Positions 6,938 to 14,947 of a stretch of 29,454 bases of DNA are shown piece by piece. Position 1 is the stretch's first letter, and the number at the start of each line of letters is the position of its first letter. Under the pieces are notes generated by a model. The model was not told where the DNA came from, searched no databases, and worked only from the letters and a program-made list of their open reading frames with translations. The translations under genes and the position numbers were made by a program. Source of the DNA: a bacterium (lineage in GTDB: Bacteria; Bacillota; Clostridia; Oscillospirales; Oscillospiraceae); contig SFVC01000030.1 of assembly GCA_004560375.1 (NCBI GenBank), positions 1 through 29,454 of the forward strand, given 5' to 3'.

Positions 6938-8020
6938 ATGGCCGGACGGAGAAATCGTTATGGTTACCACGAATACCGGGGGCGCAGCGGCGCCCGCCCG
7001 GTGCTGATTTTTATCATTGTGCTGCTGGCGGTGCTGCTGGCGGCGGGGGTGGCGTTCATGGTATTCATGGGCGACTACATCAAGTATACGGACAGGGGCA
7101 TGGAGATCGACTGGCCTTGGCGGGGGGAGCCCACCCCGCCCCCCATTGTCAGCGACCCGGTGGTCATCGAGACGGACGATGTGGTGACGGTGGAGCCCAC
7201 CCCCGAACCCACCCCCACCCCTACCCCGGAACCCCAGTACGCCTCCATCCAGGCGGTGACGGTGACCCCCGCCCAGCTGCGGGACGGCTCGGCGGCCCAG
7301 CGGGCGGCCTCCGCCGGGGCGGACGCCCTTGTGGTGGAGATGAAGGGGATCAACGGCAAGCTGACGTGGCAGTCCGGCGCAGAGCTGGCGGCCACCCTGG
7401 GGGTCAATGCCGCCGACGATAAAACCGCCCAGGCGGTGCGGGATCTGGCCCAGGACGGCAGCCTGTATCTGGTGGCCCGGGTGCACGGCTTCCGGGATAC
7501 CGCCATGGCCAAGGGTGGGATTGGCGCGCTAATGACAAAAGGCGGCAACCTCTGGTACGACCGCCGGGGCATCTGCTGGAGCAGCCCCGCCGATCAACGG
7601 GCGGTAGATTACCTGTCCGCCCTGTGTCTGGAGCTGGCGGACATGGGCTTTGACGAGATCCTGCTGGACGACGCCGGCTATCCCTGGGAGGGGGAGGTGA
7701 ACGTGCTGGCCACCGGCGACAACCGTCCGGAGGATCGCACGGTTCCGGTGTCCGCCTTCCTCACCCGGCTGTCGGGGGAGCTGCGGGCCCGGGGGGTGGC
7801 CCTGTCGGTGTGCGCCTATGAGAACCTGCTGCCCGGGGAGGAGGTCTACAGCGGCCTCACCGCCGCTGTGTTGGCCCAAAACGCGGGCCGGGTGTGGCTG
7901 GATCAGCGGGTAGATTCGGGGCACTACGAGAGTATCCTGGCCGCCGCCGGCCTGGACAATCCCGCCGCACGGATCGTGGCCCCTGCCGCGGCCGGCCGGG
8001 AGGGCAGCTGGTACAGTTGA
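6938..8020 (+). CDS. Membrane-anchored putative glycoside hydrolase (DUF4015-like)
   Basis: A 360-residue protein with a basic N terminus and one membrane segment at about residues 21-44 with no cleavage site, so the bulk is outside the cell. A Pro/Thr-rich linker follows (about 62-98, with PTPEPTPTPTPEP). The remaining 260 residues look like the putative glycosyl hydrolase family DUF4015, an alpha/beta-barrel fold: ADALVVEMKGINGKL as an early strand, VARVHGFRD, then NLWYDRRGICW and MGFDEILLDDAGYPW, the last matching the acidic strand end seen in this family. It probably acts on cell-wall or extracellular glycan; the substrate is not known. GGGGAGG lies upstream of the ATG and a strong terminator follows the stop. 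Confidence 0.75.
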   Translation: MAGRRNRYGYHEYRGRSGARPVLIFIIVLLAVLLAAGVAFMVFMGDYIKYTDRGMEIDWPWRGEPTPPPIVSDPVVIETDDVVTVEPTPEPTPTPTPEPQYASIQAVTVTPAQLRDGSAAQRAASAGADALVVEMKGINGKLTWQSGAELAATLGVNAADDKTAQAVRDLAQDGSLYLVARVHGFRDTAMAKGGIGALMTKGGNLWYDRRGICWSSPADQRAVDYLSALCLELADMGFDEILLDDAGYPWEGEVNVLATGDNRPEDRTVPVSAFLTRLSGELRARGVALSVCAYENLLPGEEVYSGLTAAVLAQNAGRVWLDQRVDSGHYESILAAAGLDNPAARIVAPAAAGREGSWYS

Positions 8021-8057
8021 CCCGGGCGCGGGCCTTGTTCATTTTTTCACATTGTGG

Positions 8058-8095
8058 AACCGTCCCCGCCCATTTCCGGGCGGGGACGGTTTTTT
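8058..8095 (+). terminator. Terminator between the hydrolase and V-ATPase operon
   Basis: AACCGTCCCCGCCC (8058-8071) and its exact complement (8078-8091) form a 14-bp stem with a 6-base loop, running into a T stretch to 8095. Confidence 0.93.
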
Positions 8096-8159
8096 GTGCC
8101 AAACTTTGGATTTTATTTTGGCAGATTGGGAAACAAAATTCGTTTTTTGAGGAAAAGGC

Positions 8160-8217
8160 TTGCGATTTCCGGGAAGAAGTGGTAAAATCAGTTCCATATG
8201 GGAGTTGTGGTAAAATC
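8160..8217 (+). promoter_or_regulatory. V-ATPase operon promoter region
   Basis: TTGCGA (8160-8165), 17 bases and TAAAAT (8183-8188) form a good sigma-A promoter about 70 bases before the first subunit gene. The 11-mer GTGGTAAAATC occurs twice, at 8179-8189 and 8207-8217. The second copy has no matching -35 box and may be an alternative start or a protein-binding repeat. Confidence 0.65.
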
Positions 8218-8256
8218 CTGTCCTTGACTCCCACAAAGTGAAAGAGGTGAGGAATC

Positions 8257-8571
8257 ATGTCTTTAGAGGCCATCCAAACGATCACAGGCGCCGAGCAGGC
8301 CGTTCGTGAGCAGAAGGCGCGGGCTGCGGACGAGGCCAAGCACATCGTGGCGGAGGCCGAACGTGCAGGACGGCAGCTTGTGGCCGACGCCCGGGCGCAA
8401 GCGGAGGAAACGGTGAAGGCCATGCTGGCCGAAGCAGAGGCCAGGGCCGGGGAACACTCAGCCCAGACCTTGGGCGACAGCGCCGCTCAGTGCGAGGCGC
8501 TGAAGCAGGCTGCGCGGGGCCGCCTGGAGCAGGCCGCCGGCCTGATTGTTGGAAGGGTAGGGAACAGCTGA
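8257..8571 (+). CDS. ntpF: V-type ATPase peripheral-stalk subunit G/H
   Basis: A 104-residue, Ala/Glu/Arg-rich protein predicted to be a long helix with coiled-coil character (KARAADEAKHIVAEAERAG and similar heptads) and no membrane segment. This is the profile of the V/A-ATPase stalk subunit called G, H or NtpF, which pairs with subunit E to hold the catalytic head still. Sequence alone is weak for such proteins. Being first in the ntp-type order, directly before subunit I, makes the call firm. AGAGGTGAGG precedes the ATG, and the stop overlaps the next start by one base (TGATG). Confidence 0.88.
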   Translation: MSLEAIQTITGAEQAVREQKARAADEAKHIVAEAERAGRQLVADARAQAEETVKAMLAEAEARAGEHSAQTLGDSAAQCEALKQAARGRLEQAAGLIVGRVGNS

Positions 8572-10535
8572 TGGCAATCGTCAAAATGAAACGGCTGCGC
8601 CTGCTGGGCCTGCGCTCTGACCGGGAGCGGCTGCTGCGTCCCCTGCAGAGCCTGGGCTGCGTGGACGTGCGGGAGCCCGCCATCGATCTGTCCGACCCGG
8701 CATGGGCCGCCCTGACCAAGCCCGAGGGGGCCGGCCTTGCCAAAGCCCGGGAGGAGCGTCAGACCATCGACGCCGCGCTGGAAACCCTGCGTAAGTACGC
8801 CCCCGCCAAAGACGGACTGCTCTCCCCCCGCCCCACCCTCACGGAGAAGCAGCTCTTTGACGACAAGGTGTACGCCGACGGCTTGGCCGCCGCCTGGCAG
8901 ATTTCCGACGGGGAGCGGGCCCTGGCCGCCTGCACCGCGGAGCAGGCCAAGCTCCAGAGTCAGAAGGCGTCCCTGGAGCCCTGGGTGCCTCTGGACGTGC
9001 CCCTGGAGACAGAGGGGGACGCCACGGTGCCCATCCTGTTCTGCTCGGCGCCCGCCAAGGTGGACTTTGCCGCCCTGGAGGGGGCGGTGGGTCAGGCCGC
9101 GGAGGAGGCCCAGCTGTTCCCCGCGGGCAGCGACCGGGAGCTGCAGTACTTCCTGCTGATCTGCCACAATTCCGTCCTGTCCGCCTGCACGGAGGCCCTG
9201 CGGCCCTTCGGCTTCTCCCGGGTGGCCCTGCGGGGCTGGACGGGGACGGCGGCGGACAACATCCGCCTGCTGGACAACCGGATCGCCGCCCTGGAGCGGC
9301 AGGCCGGGGAGCACAAGGCCCATCTGGCTGCCCAGGGGGACAAACGTGACCTGCTGCGGCTGTGCGCCGACCGGGCGGCCCAGGAGATCGCCCGGGAGGA
9401 GAACGAGGCCCGGCTCATCGACACCGATTCGGCCTACCTGCTGGAGGGCTGGCTGCCCGCCGACAGGGAGGGGGAGCTGGCCAAGCTGCTGGACGGTTTC
9501 CCCTGCGCCTGGGAGACGGCGGATCCCGCCCCCGAGGAGTACCCCGAGGTGCCCGTGAAGCTGAAAAATAACGCGGTCACCCGCTCCATGAACACCATCA
9601 CGGAGATGTACTCCCTGCCCGCCTACGACGGGGTGGACGCCAACCCGCTGATGGCCCCCTTCTTTATCGTCATATTCGGGCTGATGATGGCGGACATGGC
9701 CTACGGCCTGCTGATCATGCTGGGCACGGGGATCTTCCTGAAAAAGGCCAGGCCCAAGAACCCCTATTTCATGGAGATGTTCTTCTGGTGCGGCATCAGC
9801 ACCTTCATCGTGGGGGCGCTCACCGGCGGCTTCTTCGGGGACTTCATCCCCCAGCTGCTGGCTATGATGGGCATTCAGTTCACCATGCCGGCCCTGTTCT
9901 CCCCCATGAACGACACGCTGGCCATCATGGTGGGTTCGGTGGCGCTGGGCTTTGTCCAGATCATCACCGGCATGGCCGTCAGCGTCTGCCACAAAACCAA
10001 GAAGGGCGACTTCCTGGACGCGCTGTTCGACGAGATCGCCTGGTGGATCATCCTGGCGGGGCTGGTGGTGTGGCTGTGCGGCTCCATGCTGGCGGTTCTG
10101 CCCCCGGTGTTCGGCACGGTGGGCCTGGGTATGCTGATTGTGGGCGGCCTCATGCTGGCGCTGGGCGGCACGCGGAAGGCCAAGGGCTTCGGCAAGGTCA
10201 CCAGCCTGGTGGGCATCCTCTACAACGGCGTCACCGGATTCTTCAGCGACGCGCTCTCCTACGTCCGGATCATGGCCCTGATGCTGTCCGGCAGCGTCAT
10301 CGCCTCGGTGTTCAACACCCTGGGCGCCACCACGGGGATCGTCCCGGTGTTCATCGTGATCTCCCTGCTGGGCAATATCCTGAACTTCGCGCTGTGTGTG
10401 CTGGGCGCCTACGTCCACGATCTCCGTCTGCAGTGCCTGGAGTTCTTCGGACGGTTTTATGAGGAGGGCGGCAAGCCCTACCGGCCTTTGTCGGTCGATA
10501 CAAACTATGTAGAAATCATCAAGGAGGAAAATTAA
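8571..10535 (+). CDS. ntpI: V-type ATPase subunit I (a-type membrane stator)
   Basis: A 654-residue protein, normal length for the family. The N-terminal half (about 1-350) is soluble and partly coiled, beginning MAIVKMKRLRLLGL. The C-terminal half has about seven to eight membrane helices, including FFIVIFGLMMADMAYGLLIM, FGKVTSLVGILYNGVTGFF and the ALSYVRIMALMLSGSVIA segment whose Arg is the conserved ion-channel arginine region. It forms the two half-channels beside the K ring. The frame extends upstream to 8490, but that stretch overlaps subunit G/H and is not family-like, so the ATG at 8571 is chosen. The stop lies one base before the subunit K start. Confidence 0.95.
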   Translation: MAIVKMKRLRLLGLRSDRERLLRPLQSLGCVDVREPAIDLSDPAWAALTKPEGAGLAKAREERQTIDAALETLRKYAPAKDGLLSPRPTLTEKQLFDDKVYADGLAAAWQISDGERALAACTAEQAKLQSQKASLEPWVPLDVPLETEGDATVPILFCSAPAKVDFAALEGAVGQAAEEAQLFPAGSDRELQYFLLICHNSVLSACTEALRPFGFSRVALRGWTGTAADNIRLLDNRIAALERQAGEHKAHLAAQGDKRDLLRLCADRAAQEIAREENEARLIDTDSAYLLEGWLPADREGELAKLLDGFPCAWETADPAPEEYPEVPVKLKNNAVTRSMNTITEMYSLPAYDGVDANPLMAPFFIVIFGLMMADMAYGLLIMLGTGIFLKKARPKNPYFMEMFFWCGISTFIVGALTGGFFGDFIPQLLAMMGIQFTMPALFSPMNDTLAIMVGSVALGFVQIITGMAVSVCHKTKKGDFLDALFDEIAWWIILAGLVVWLCGSMLAVLPPVFGTVGLGMLIVGGLMLALGGTRKAKGFGKVTSLVGILYNGVTGFFSDALSYVRIMALMLSGSVIASVFNTLGATTGIVPVFIVISLLGNILNFALCVLGAYVHDLRLQCLEFFGRFYEEGGKPYRPLSVDTNYVEIIKEEN

Positions 10536-10536
10536 C

Positions 10537-11022
10537 ATGGAAGCTTTCTTCAATTTCTTTGACGGTCAGGCCCTGGCCTTCCTGGGCTCCGCCATCGCGG
10601 TGGCCATGTGCTGTGTGGGCTCCGCCAAGGGCACCGGCATGGCCGGCGAAGCCGCCACCGGCGTGGTGGCCGAGTCCCCTGAGAACTTCTCCAAGTGCCT
10701 GATCCTTCAGGTGCTCCCCGGCACCCAGGGCCTGTACGGCCTGGTGGCGTGGTTCATGGTGATGCTGAACGTGGGTGTGTTCGGCGGCAGCGCTGTGAGC
10801 AGCGTGCAGCAGGGCATGGCCTACTTCGCCGCTTGTATGCCCATCGCCTTCGGCGGCCTGCTGTCCGCTATCGCCCAGGGCCGCGTGGCCGCCGCCTCCG
10901 TGAACATCGTGGCCAAGCGCCCCGAGGAGGCCACCAAGGGCATCATCCTGTGCGGTATCGTGGAGTTCTACGCCATCCTGTCCCTGCTGGCTTCTATCCT
11001 GCTGGTCATGAACGCGGGGTAA
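10537..11022 (+). CDS. ntpK: V-type ATPase rotor-ring subunit K, sodium-type
   Basis: A 161-residue proteolipid with four membrane helices arranged as two fused hairpins, the 16-kDa form. Residues Leu60, Thr63, Gln64 and Tyr67 (in LPGTQGLYG), Gln114 (in AIAQGR) and Glu143 (in IVEFYAIL) line up with L61, T64, Q65, Y68, Q110 and E139 that coordinate Na+ in E. hirae NtpK. The first hairpin lacks a second carboxylate, so there is one ion site per four helices, typical of ATP-driven pumps rather than synthases. The ATG follows AAGGAGG by six bases. The 47-base gap before subunit E holds no gene. Confidence 0.96.
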   Translation: MEAFFNFFDGQALAFLGSAIAVAMCCVGSAKGTGMAGEAATGVVAESPENFSKCLILQVLPGTQGLYGLVAWFMVMLNVGVFGGSAVSSVQQGMAYFAACMPIAFGGLLSAIAQGRVAAASVNIVAKRPEEATKGIILCGIVEFYAILSLLASILLVMNAG

Positions 11023-11069
11023 GCATGGGTCCATACCAAACAAGCGAGGAAAGGCGGTAAACCAAACAC

Positions 11070-11756
11070 ATGAACGGAATTGAAAAGATTACCGCGCGCA
11101 TCCAGGAGGACAGCCAGAAGGAGATTGACGCCATTCTGGCCGAGGCCAAGGCCAAGGCCGCGGAGATCACCGCCCAGGCCCAGGCGGAGGCCAAGGCCGC
11201 CGGGGAGGAGATCCTGGCCCAGGGCCGCAGGGCCGCCGCAGAGCGGGAGGATCGCATGGCGTCCACCGCCCAGATGGAGTGCCGCAAGGCCATGCTGACC
11301 GCCAAGCAGGAGGTCATCGAGGAGGCGTTCCAGCTGGCCCACAAGAAGCTGCTGGCCCTGCCCACCGAGCAGTACGTGGCCCTGCTGGCCGATCTGGCCG
11401 TGCAGGCGTCCACCACCGGGCGGGAAAAGCTGATCTTCTCCCCCAGCCACCGCTCACAGCTGGGCAAGGCGGTGGTGATGGCGGCCAACAAAAAGCTGGC
11501 CGAGGCCGTGGCCCCCAAGCTGCCTGAGGAGGTCGCCTCCTCCAAGGCCGGGGCCATCCTGGACAAGGTGGTGACCGGGGCCTCCGCCGTGTTGAACGGC
11601 ACCGGTATGCTCACCCTGGCGGAGGAGACCCGCCCCATGGACGGCGGCTTCATCCTCTCCGACGGCGCGGTGGAGGTCAACTGCACCTTTGACACCCTGA
11701 TCCGGCTTCAGCGGGGCGCGCTGGCCGGCGAGGTGGCCAAAGTGCTGTTTGAATGA
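11070..11756 (+). CDS. ntpE: V-type ATPase peripheral-stalk subunit E
   Basis: A 228-residue protein. The N-terminal 100 residues are highly charged helix rich in Ala, Lys and Glu (AEAKAKAAEITAQAQAEAKA), which pairs with subunit G/H in the stalk. The C-terminal globular domain (about 110-228) ends in DGAVEVNCTFDTLIRLQRGALAGEVAKVLF, a segment highly typical of subunit E in contact with the catalytic head. Length and position match the family. The start has a rather weak ribosome-binding site (GAGGAAAGGCGG, distant), so modest translation or coupling to subunit K is possible. Confidence 0.93.
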   Translation: MNGIEKITARIQEDSQKEIDAILAEAKAKAAEITAQAQAEAKAAGEEILAQGRRAAAEREDRMASTAQMECRKAMLTAKQEVIEEAFQLAHKKLLALPTEQYVALLADLAVQASTTGREKLIFSPSHRSQLGKAVVMAANKKLAEAVAPKLPEEVASSKAGAILDKVVTGASAVLNGTGMLTLAEETRPMDGGFILSDGAVEVNCTFDTLIRLQRGALAGEVAKVLFE

Positions 11757-11796
11757 CCCGCCCCTTTCAAGCTGAGAAGTGAAAGGGGGAAACGAC

Positions 11797-12798
11797 TTGT
11801 CTAAAAAAATCAAGGAAACGGATTTTCTGTCCATCTCCGCCCGGGTGCGGGTGATGGAGACCCGGCTGCTCACCGCAGAGCGGATGGAGCGGATGATCGA
11901 CGCCAGGGACGCCGCGGAGTCAGCCAAGGTGCTGGGCGAGTGCGGCTACCCTGACCTGAACGAAGTCACCCCCGCCGCGGTGGAGGAGATGCTGGCCCAG
12001 GCCCAGGGCGCCCTGTTTGAGGATCTGGGCAAAGCGGTGGGCAATCCCCCGCTGCTGGACGTGTTCCGGTGCCGGTACGACTACCACAACGCCAAGACCC
12101 TGGTGAAGGCCGCGGCGCTGGGCCTGGATCAGAGCCGTCTGCTCCTGCGGGGCGGGCGGTACGAGCCGGAACAGCTGGCGGAGGACTTCCGCCGGGAGGA
12201 TCTGCGCTCATACGCCCCGGTGTTCCAGGAGGCGGTGGCCCACGCCCGGGAGCTGCTGGGCTCCTCCGGCGACCCCCAGCAGGCCGATTTCGTGCTGGAT
12301 CGGGCCTATTATCAGGAGCTGGCGGCGCTGGCCAAGGCGTCCGGGAGCAAGTTCCTGGAGGGCTATGTGACCCTGGCCATCGACGGGGCCAACCTGCGCT
12401 CCGCTGTGCGGTGTGCCCGGCTGGACAAGGGCCCGGACTTCCTGCGGCTGGTGCTGGTGGAGGGGGGCTCGGTGCCCCCGGCGGACATCGCCGTCACCCC
12501 CGGCCCGGATCTGGCCCGCCTGTACCACAGCTCGCCCCTGCTGGCCGCGGCGGAGGCGGGGGCCGCTCTGGCGGCGCCCAACGGCGGGCCCCTCACCGAG
12601 TTTGAGCGTTTGTGCGACGACGCGCTGATGGCCTATATGTCCAAGGCCCGGATGATTCCCTTCGGGGAGCAGCCCGTGGCCGCCTACCTGTACGCCCGGG
12701 AGGCGGAGGCCACCGCCATCCGCGTCATTCTCACCGGCCGCATGGCGGGCATTGACGGCGCCACCATCCGGCAGCGCCTGCGCCGGGCCTACTGTTAA
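11797..12798 (+). CDS. ntpC: V-type ATPase subunit C (central-axis d-type)
   Basis: A 333-residue, mostly helical soluble protein matching NtpC/subunit d, the socket that joins the central rotor to the K ring. Family-like stretches include FLSISARVRVMETRLLTAERMERMIDA, split here by helix breaks, and RCRYDYHNAKTLVKAAALG. Further stretches are YVTLAIDGANLRSAVRCARL and the C-terminal YLYAREAEATAIRVILTGRMAG. I prefer the TTG at 11797 because AGGGGG ends seven bases before it, giving MSKKIKETDFL; a GTG at 11779 in the same frame overlaps that ribosome-binding site. Subunit F begins 13 bases after its stop. Confidence 0.92.
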   Translation: MSKKIKETDFLSISARVRVMETRLLTAERMERMIDARDAAESAKVLGECGYPDLNEVTPAAVEEMLAQAQGALFEDLGKAVGNPPLLDVFRCRYDYHNAKTLVKAAALGLDQSRLLLRGGRYEPEQLAEDFRREDLRSYAPVFQEAVAHARELLGSSGDPQQADFVLDRAYYQELAALAKASGSKFLEGYVTLAIDGANLRSAVRCARLDKGPDFLRLVLVEGGSVPPADIAVTPGPDLARLYHSSPLLAAAEAGAALAAPNGGPLTEFERLCDDALMAYMSKARMIPFGEQPVAAYLYAREAEATAIRVILTGRMAGIDGATIRQRLRRAYC

Positions 12799-12811
12799 GG
12801 GGGGAGACTTT

Positions 12812-13129
12812 ATGGCAAACAGCTATCAGATCGCCGTGCTGGGCGACAAGGACAGCGTCATGGGCTTCAAGGCCCTGGGCCTGACGGTTTTCCCCGTGGA
12901 CAGCGTGGAGAACGCCCGCCACACCCTCCACCGCATTGCCCGGGAGGACTTCGCGGTGGTGTACCTTACCGAGCAGCTGGCCGCCCAGATGGAGGCGGAC
13001 ATCGCCCGCTATAAGGACGAGCTCACCCCGGCAATTATCCTCATACCCGGCAAGGAGGGCAGCCTGGGCATGGGCATGGCCAACATCAAGAAGTCGGTCG
13101 AACGCGCTGTGGGCGCGGATATTTTGTGA
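12812..13129 (+). CDS. ntpG: V-type ATPase subunit F (rotor axis)
   Basis: A 105-residue alpha/beta protein that matches subunit F (NtpG in Enterococcus naming). It begins YQIAVLGDKDSVMGFKALGL, the CheY-like fold start seen across the family, continues with DFAVVYLTEQLA, and ends with a glycine-rich loop and a C-terminal helix (MGMANIKKSVERAVG). With subunit D it forms the rotating central axis. The ATG at 12812 follows AAGGGGGGAG. The frame opens earlier, inside subunit C, but that region is not homologous. Confidence 0.93.
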   Translation: MANSYQIAVLGDKDSVMGFKALGLTVFPVDSVENARHTLHRIAREDFAVVYLTEQLAAQMEADIARYKDELTPAIILIPGKEGSLGMGMANIKKSVERAVGADIL

Positions 13130-13168
13130 CAACGAGAAACCTTTTAAGAAAGAAGGTTATGAAAGCCT

Positions 13169-14947
13169 ATGGGAAAAGTAGTTAAGGTCTCCGGCCCCCT
13201 GGTGGTGGCCACCGGCATGGCGGACGCCAATATGTCCGACGTGGTGCGCGTGGGCCCCGAGCGCCTCATCGGTGAGATCCTCACCATGAATGGCGACTCC
13301 GCCTCCATCCAGGTCTATGAGGAGACCTCCGGCCTGGGCCCCGGCACCGAGGTGGTGACCACCGGCTCCCCCATGAGCGTGGAGTTGGGCCCCGGCATGA
13401 TCGAGAACATCTATGACGGCATCCAGCGCCCGCTGGAAAAAATCATGGAGAAGGTTCATGGCAACAACCTGCCCCGCGGCGTGGAGGTGCCCCCCATCGA
13501 CCCCGAAAAGCTGTGGGACTTCACCCCCGTGGCCAAGGCTGGAGACAAGGTGGTGGGCGGCGACATCATCGGCACCGTCCCCGAGACGGCGGTGGTGCTC
13601 CACAAGATCATGGTGCCCCCCACCCTGAAGGGCACGCTGAAAAGCGTGGCGTCCCCCGGGCGGTACAACGTCCATCAGACGGTGGCGGTGCTCACCCGAG
13701 AGGACGGCACCGAGGTGGAGCTGTCCATGAGCCAGAGGTGGCCCGTGCGTATCGGCCGCCCCTACAAGCACAAGTATCCCCCCGTCAAGCCCCTGTCCTC
13801 CGGGCAGCGGATTGTGGACACCTTCTTCCCCGTGGCCAAGGGCGGCACCGCCGCCATCCCCGGCCCCTTCGGCTCCGGCAAGACGGTGATGCAGCACGCC
13901 CTGGCCAAGTGGTCCGACGTGGACATCGTGGTCTACATCGGCTGCGGCGAGCGCGGCAACGAGATGACCGACGTGCTGCGGGAGTTCCCCGAGCTGGTGG
14001 ACCCCCGCACCGGCGAGACGCTGATGAAGCGCACGGTTCTCATCGCCAACACCTCCGATATGCCGGTGGCCGCCCGTGAGGCGTCCATCTACACCGGCAT
14101 CACCATCGCCGAGTATTTCCGCGACATGGGCTATGACGTGGCCGTCATCGCCGACTCCACCTCCCGCTGGGCCGAGGCCCTGCGTGAGATGTCCGGCCGT
14201 CTGGAGGAGATGCCCGGCGAGGAGGGCTACCCCGCCTACCTGGCCTCCCGTCTGGCCCAGTTCTACGAGCGGGCCGGCTCCGTGTCCTGCCTGGGCTCCG
14301 AGGAGGACAGACGGGGCAGCCTCACCGCCGTGGGCGCCGTGTCCCCCCCGGGCGGCGATTTGGCCGAGCCCGTGTCTCAGGGCACCATGCGGATCGTGAA
14401 GGTGTTCTGGGCCCTGGACGCGTCTCTTGCATACAAGCGCCACTTCCCCGCCATCAACTGGCTCACCTCCCACTCCCTGTACCTGGACTCCCTGAAGCCC
14501 TGGTTTGACGAGAATTTGGGCAAAGAGTTCCTCCAGAACCGGGAGCAGGCTATGGGTATCCTCCAGCAGGAGTCCAGCTTGAACGAGATTGTGCAGCTGG
14601 TTGGTAAGGACTCCCTGTCCCCCAACGATCAGCTCACCCTGGAGACCGCCCGTATGGTGCGGGAGGATTTCCTCCAGCAGAACTCCTTCGTGGACATCGA
14701 CTCCTTCTCCACCTACGACCGCCAGGAGAAGCTGCTGGCCATGATTCTGGACTACGACAAGCTGTGCCGGGACGCCATCGCCAAGGGCGCACCGGCGGCG
14801 AAGCTGTTCGAGATCCCCGCCCGTGAGCGCATCGGCCGCGCCAAGAGCGTGCCCGCCGACGAGTATCCCCAGGTGTATGCCGCCATCTCCGACGCCATGG
14901 AAAAGGAGATCGACGAGGTCGTGAGAAAGGCAGGTGAGGAGCTGTGA
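13169..14947 (+). CDS. ntpA: V-type ATPase catalytic subunit A
   Basis: A 592-residue catalytic subunit. The Walker A loop GPFGSGKT is at residues 232-239, with Lys238 at the same number as in E. hirae NtpA. The catalytic-glutamate region YIGCGERGNEMTDVL and the Walker B strand VAVIADSTSRWAEALRE are intact. The non-homologous insertion typical of A subunits (about residues 115-190) is present before the P-loop. It hydrolyses ATP at the A/B interface and drives the D-F axis. AAGAAGG precedes the ATG, and its stop overlaps the GTG start of subunit B by 4 bp (GTGA), which suggests coupled translation and matched amounts of A and B. Confidence 0.98.
   Translation: MGKVVKVSGPLVVATGMADANMSDVVRVGPERLIGEILTMNGDSASIQVYEETSGLGPGTEVVTTGSPMSVELGPGMIENIYDGIQRPLEKIMEKVHGNNLPRGVEVPPIDPEKLWDFTPVAKAGDKVVGGDIIGTVPETAVVLHKIMVPPTLKGTLKSVASPGRYNVHQTVAVLTREDGTEVELSMSQRWPVRIGRPYKHKYPPVKPLSSGQRIVDTFFPVAKGGTAAIPGPFGSGKTVMQHALAKWSDVDIVVYIGCGERGNEMTDVLREFPELVDPRTGETLMKRTVLIANTSDMPVAAREASIYTGITIAEYFRDMGYDVAVIADSTSRWAEALREMSGRLEEMPGEEGYPAYLASRLAQFYERAGSVSCLGSEEDRRGSLTAVGAVSPPGGDLAEPVSQGTMRIVKVFWALDASLAYKRHFPAINWLTSHSLYLDSLKPWFDENLGKEFLQNREQAMGILQQESSLNEIVQLVGKDSLSPNDQLTLETARMVREDFLQQNSFVDIDSFSTYDRQEKLLAMILDYDKLCRDAIAKGAPAAKLFEIPARERIGRAKSVPADEYPQVYAAISDAMEKEIDEVVRKAGEEL

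Noticed and set aside
8487..10553. 688-codon minus-strand open frame opposite V-ATPase subunit I
   Set aside because: Subunit I on the plus strand is certain, and the antisense product has low-complexity composition typical of a shadow frame. The same applies to those at 13157-14980 and 14752-16659.
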